Positions 61,768 to 64,000 of a DNA stretch of 64,000 nucleotides are shown piece after piece. Every line of letters begins with the position of its first letter. Position 1 is the first letter of the stretch. A model generated the notes under the pieces. It worked only from the letters and a program-made list of their open reading frames with translations, searched no databases and had not been told where the DNA came from. The DNA lies in the NCBI RefSeq assembly GCF_003259895.1, contig NZ_QLME01000002.1, positions 217,489-281,488 of the forward strand. The letters run 5' to 3'. The position numbers and the translations under genes were made by a program. Source of the stretch: Halanaerobium saccharolyticum (GTDB lineage: Bacteria; Bacillota; Halanaerobiia; Halanaerobiales; Halanaerobiaceae).

Positions 61768-62040
61768 AAATTTTTATACAGTTTTGTTGACTGCAATAAA
61801 TATAATAGCATAAGAAATAGCTTCCGTCAAGAAATTTTCTGAAGAAATATAATTTAAAATTTTCGCTCTATTATGGCTGTGAGTATAGTAATTCTGGGGG
61901 GCCTAAAATTTATATTTTAATCTGAATTTGTTAATTAATAATGAGAACCAATTTTAGGACAAGGAAGTAACCGATAAATCTAGAATAATATATTTAGAGC
62001 AGAAATTACTTATAATATTTTTCAACTGGGGGAATTTAAA
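61768..62040. other. Intergenic region upstream of tRNA-Glu and the flavoprotein gene
   Basis: A 273-nt AT-rich gap between divergent genes. It must hold the tRNA promoter (minus strand) and the flavoprotein promoter. An isolated GGGGGGCC run at 61895-61902 and the word TAATGAGAACCAATTTTAGG at about 61938-61957 stand out, but no clear -35/-10 pair, operator or riboswitch was recognised. Confidence 0.4.
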
Positions 62041-63387
62041 ATGAAAATTGCAGTTATAGGTGCTGTAGCAGCAGGTACAAGTGCAGCTGCCAAGGCAAGA
62101 CGAACAGATAAAGATGCAGAAATAGTAGTTTTTGAAAAAGATACAGATATTTCCTATGCGGGCTGTGGACTTCCTTATTATATTTCAGGAGTAACTCCAA
62201 CTCGGGATAAAGTTGTAATGAATACGGCTCAGGATTTTAAGGAAAAATATAATGTAGAAGTACGTCTGCAGCATGAAGTAACTAAAATTAATAAAGATGA
62301 TAAAAAACTTTATTATAAAAACCTTAATAGTGGAGAAAATGGAGAATATCAGTTTGATAAATTAATTATTAGTACTGGTGCTTCAGCAATTAAGCCGCCA
62401 TTTGCTGGACTTGATTTAGAAAACATATTTACACTGAGATCAGTAGAAAGTGCTGATCAGATTAAAGTAGCTGTCAGTAGACAGGAAACGCAAAAGGTTG
62501 TAATTATTGGTGCCGGTCTGATTGGCCTGGAAATGGCAGAGGCTTTTAGTAAATTAGGGTTGGAGCTTACAGTTGTTGAACTTGAAGACCAGGTTTTACC
62601 ACCATTTAGTAAAGAAATGGCTGATCTTGTAGCTGAACATTTAAAAGAAAAGGGTGTTAATTTAATTTTAGATGATGGTATAGACCATTTTGAAGGTTCA
62701 GGCAGGGTAGAAAAAATTGTAACAGCTTCTGGTAGAGAAGTTGAAGCTGATCTGGCACTGCTTTCAATTGGAGTTAAACCTAACTCGAAACTGGCCCAGG
62801 AGGCTGGAATCGAAGTTGGTGAGACAGGGGCAATTAAAGTCAATGAAAAATTAGAGACTAATGTTAAAGATATTTATGCTGCCGGTGACTGTGCTGAATC
62901 AACAGATCTGTTGACAAATAAAGATGTCTGGGTTCCGCTTGGTTCAACTGCTAATAAACAGGGAAGGACTGCCGGCGAAAATGCTGCTGGGGGAGAGGCA
63001 GAGCATTATGGAATTTTAAAAACTGGAATCACCAAGATTTTTGATCTCACAGCTGCTAAAACTGGTTTAGGATTAAAAGAAGCTAAAGAAGAAGGTATTG
63101 ATGCAGTAGCAGTTAAAATTAAGGCCCACAATCATGCCAGCTACTATCCCGGAACAGACTCTATTCATCTCAGAGGTATTTTTGATAAAGAAAATGGTGT
63201 TATAGTGGGAGCAGAAGTAATTGGTGGTGATGGCTCTGATAAAAGAATTGATGTTCTGGCAACAGCAGTTTATAATCGTATGACAGCAGATGAGCTTTTC
63301 CAGGTTGACCTTGCCTATGCACCTCCTTATTCCGGCCCCAAAGATGCTGTGGCTATTCTGGGAATGGTTGCTGAAAAGAAATTATGA
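62041..63387 (+). CDS. CoA-disulfide reductase / NADH oxidase-like FAD protein
   Basis: 448 aa, pyridine nucleotide-disulfide oxidoreductase with one redox Cys. KIAVIGAVAAGTSAAAKARR is the FAD-binding start, and Cys42 lies in SYAGCGLPYYISG, the single-cysteine motif of CoA-disulfide reductases, NADH oxidases/peroxidases. KVVIIGAGLIGLEMAEAF is the NAD(P)H site; DIYAAGDCAES closes the FAD domain; the C-terminal dimerisation domain ends in YAPPYSGPKDAV, where the Tyr pair interacts with the Cys in CoADR. No rhodanese fusion. Likely keeps CoA or other thiols reduced, or handles S0/O2 in an anaerobe. Confidence 0.88.
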   Translation: MKIAVIGAVAAGTSAAAKARRTDKDAEIVVFEKDTDISYAGCGLPYYISGVTPTRDKVVMNTAQDFKEKYNVEVRLQHEVTKINKDDKKLYYKNLNSGENGEYQFDKLIISTGASAIKPPFAGLDLENIFTLRSVESADQIKVAVSRQETQKVVIIGAGLIGLEMAEAFSKLGLELTVVELEDQVLPPFSKEMADLVAEHLKEKGVNLILDDGIDHFEGSGRVEKIVTASGREVEADLALLSIGVKPNSKLAQEAGIEVGETGAIKVNEKLETNVKDIYAAGDCAESTDLLTNKDVWVPLGSTANKQGRTAGENAAGGEAEHYGILKTGITKIFDLTAAKTGLGLKEAKEEGIDAVAVKIKAHNHASYYPGTDSIHLRGIFDKENGVIVGAEVIGGDGSDKRIDVLATAVYNRMTADELFQVDLAYAPPYSGPKDAVAILGMVAEKKL

Positions 63388-63473
63388 TTTTGTTCTTTTC
63401 TCCCTAATCTGTTATAATAAATATATCAAAGTATTTTACTTAACTTTAAATAAATGTAACAGGAGTGGAGATT

Positions 63474-63881
63474 ATGGCACGTCCAACCAAAGATCGAATA
63501 ATAGAGAAATTACCAGAAATCAGGTTTTTTAAGCCGGCGGGAGTCCCCGGGCATCAGCTGGAAACAGTAGAGATGACTATGGAAGAAGTGGAGGCCCTGC
63601 GCTTAAAGGATGTTGAAGGTTTAAAACAGGCCGAAGCTGCAGAGGTTATGAATGTATCCAGACCTACTTTTCAGCGGGTACTGACTTCAGCTCGTCAGAA
63701 GGCGGCAGAAGCCTTAACCTGTGGAAAAGCGATTAAATTTGCAGGTGGAGATTATAGATTAGTCCGTCCCGGTCACTGTCCCAAATGTGGTAAAAAAATG
63801 AAAAAGGGTAGAACTCGGCAAGATGGTGAGGACTCCCGGAAAAAGCCATGTCATGATTGTGATGGCAGTCAGGATTCTTAA
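63474..63881 (+). CDS. DUF134 DNA-binding protein
   Basis: 135 aa. MARPTKDRIIEKLPEIRFFKPAGVP is the constant DUF134 N-terminus; VEALRLKDVEGLKQAEAAEVMNVSRPTFQRVLTSARQKAAEALTCGKAIKFAGG is a sigma-like HTH. The tail adds CPKCGKKMKKGR and CHDCDG, a possible zinc knuckle not always present in the family. Members often sit beside dinitrogenase-iron-molybdenum-cofactor (NifX/NafY-type) proteins; none is seen before the window ends. Frame opens at GTG 63465 inside the ribosome site; ATG 63474 is the start. Confidence 0.88.
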   Translation: MARPTKDRIIEKLPEIRFFKPAGVPGHQLETVEMTMEEVEALRLKDVEGLKQAEAAEVMNVSRPTFQRVLTSARQKAAEALTCGKAIKFAGGDYRLVRPGHCPKCGKKMKKGRTRQDGEDSRKKPCHDCDGSQDS

Positions 63882-64000
63882 ATTTGTAGCTTAATTTTTG
63901 GCTCAGCATTAATAATAGTTTATAAAGTTAATTGAAGTAAATTGTCCTGAAGAGATTAGAGCAAATCCGGTACTGTCTAAAAATCTATGAAAAAGTGATA
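63882..64000. other. Window end, no gene recognised
   Basis: The last 119 nt are AT-rich with no ribosome site, ORF or terminator that can be supported. The promoter or start of the next gene probably lies beyond the edge. Confidence 0.5.

Noticed and set aside
1-64000. CRISPR array, rRNA operon, prophage or complete insertion sequence
   Set aside because: No regularly spaced repeat-spacer units, rRNA motifs, phage structural genes or transposase genes were seen. Only non-coding inverted-repeat elements were found.

Overview
The window looks like chromosomal DNA of a low-GC, strictly anaerobic Firmicute that has an outer membrane, most likely a member of the Halanaerobiales (Halanaerobium-like). 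Three things point this way. The genes have typical Firmicute AGGAGG ribosome binding sites and sigma-A-like promoters. Anaerobe oxygen-defence genes (rubrerythrin, superoxide reductase) are present. There is also a long lipopolysaccharide cluster (lpxK, kdsA/B/D, lpxL-type acyltransferase, two waaA, heptosyltransferases, O-antigen ligase), which ordinary Gram-positive Firmicutes lack. The genus is an inference; no rRNA gene is present.

Layout. 1-8.7 kb is mixed metabolism: the 3' end of an ornithine-racemase-like gene, a LysO-type exporter, free-methionine sulfoxide reductase, a HAD phosphatase, a decayed AAA/PD-(D/E)XK gene, a GH65 disaccharide phosphorylase, an NmrA-type reductase and a ZIP transporter. 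8.7-15.9 kb is a complete trpEGDCFBA operon. Its leader holds an 11-triplet (G/U)AG array with near-perfect 5-nt period followed by an intrinsic terminator, which is the signature of TRAP (MtrB) attenuation. 16-21.2 kb is accessory: a bPH-like protein, flavodoxin, a 53-aa DUF1328 membrane protein missed by simple ORF length cut-offs, a DUF1349 protein, a broken S41 peptidase, a beta-lactamase-fold hydrolase and a truncated alpha/beta hydrolase. 21.2-28.8 kb holds two near-identical cold-shock genes with matching promoters and 5'-UTR hairpins, typA, an MDR oxidoreductase, rubrerythrin, superoxide reductase, and psuK-psuG for pseudouridine breakdown.

28.9-39.5 kb holds a peptide-type ABC importer operon without ATPase genes, a two-gene (split) ArsP-type permease behind a CsoR/CstR-like operator, a secreted Asn/Lys-rich protein, pgi, a membrane pseudokinase-like protein coupled to nadE, and a BtuF-like binding protein whose signal-peptide region is frameshifted in a T9 tract. 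39.5-61.5 kb is the envelope region. It starts with a HutP-family RNA-binding protein overlapping an MsbA-type lipid exporter. Then come lipid A/Kdo genes, a 313-bp fold-back (MITE-like) element, core/O-chain glycosyltransferases with a visibly more AT-rich block at about 51.9-56.4 kb, a sugar-nucleotide epimerase, an ArnT-like / polyprenyl-phosphate GT2 / LABN lipid-A-modification module, and a second waaA on the minus strand. The end carries tRNA-Glu(UUC), a CoA-disulfide-reductase-like flavoprotein and a DUF134 regulator.

How parts work together. The 40-61 kb block would make Kdo from arabinose-5-P (KdsD, KdsA, KdsB), phosphorylate lipid A (LpxK), acylate it, add Kdo and heptose/hexose, export it (MsbA-type) and ligate or polymerise an O-chain. 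Genes for the early lipid A steps (lpxA/C/D/B) are not in the window. The trp operon probably depends on a TRAP protein encoded elsewhere. All family calls are from reading the sequence by eye; no database search was run.
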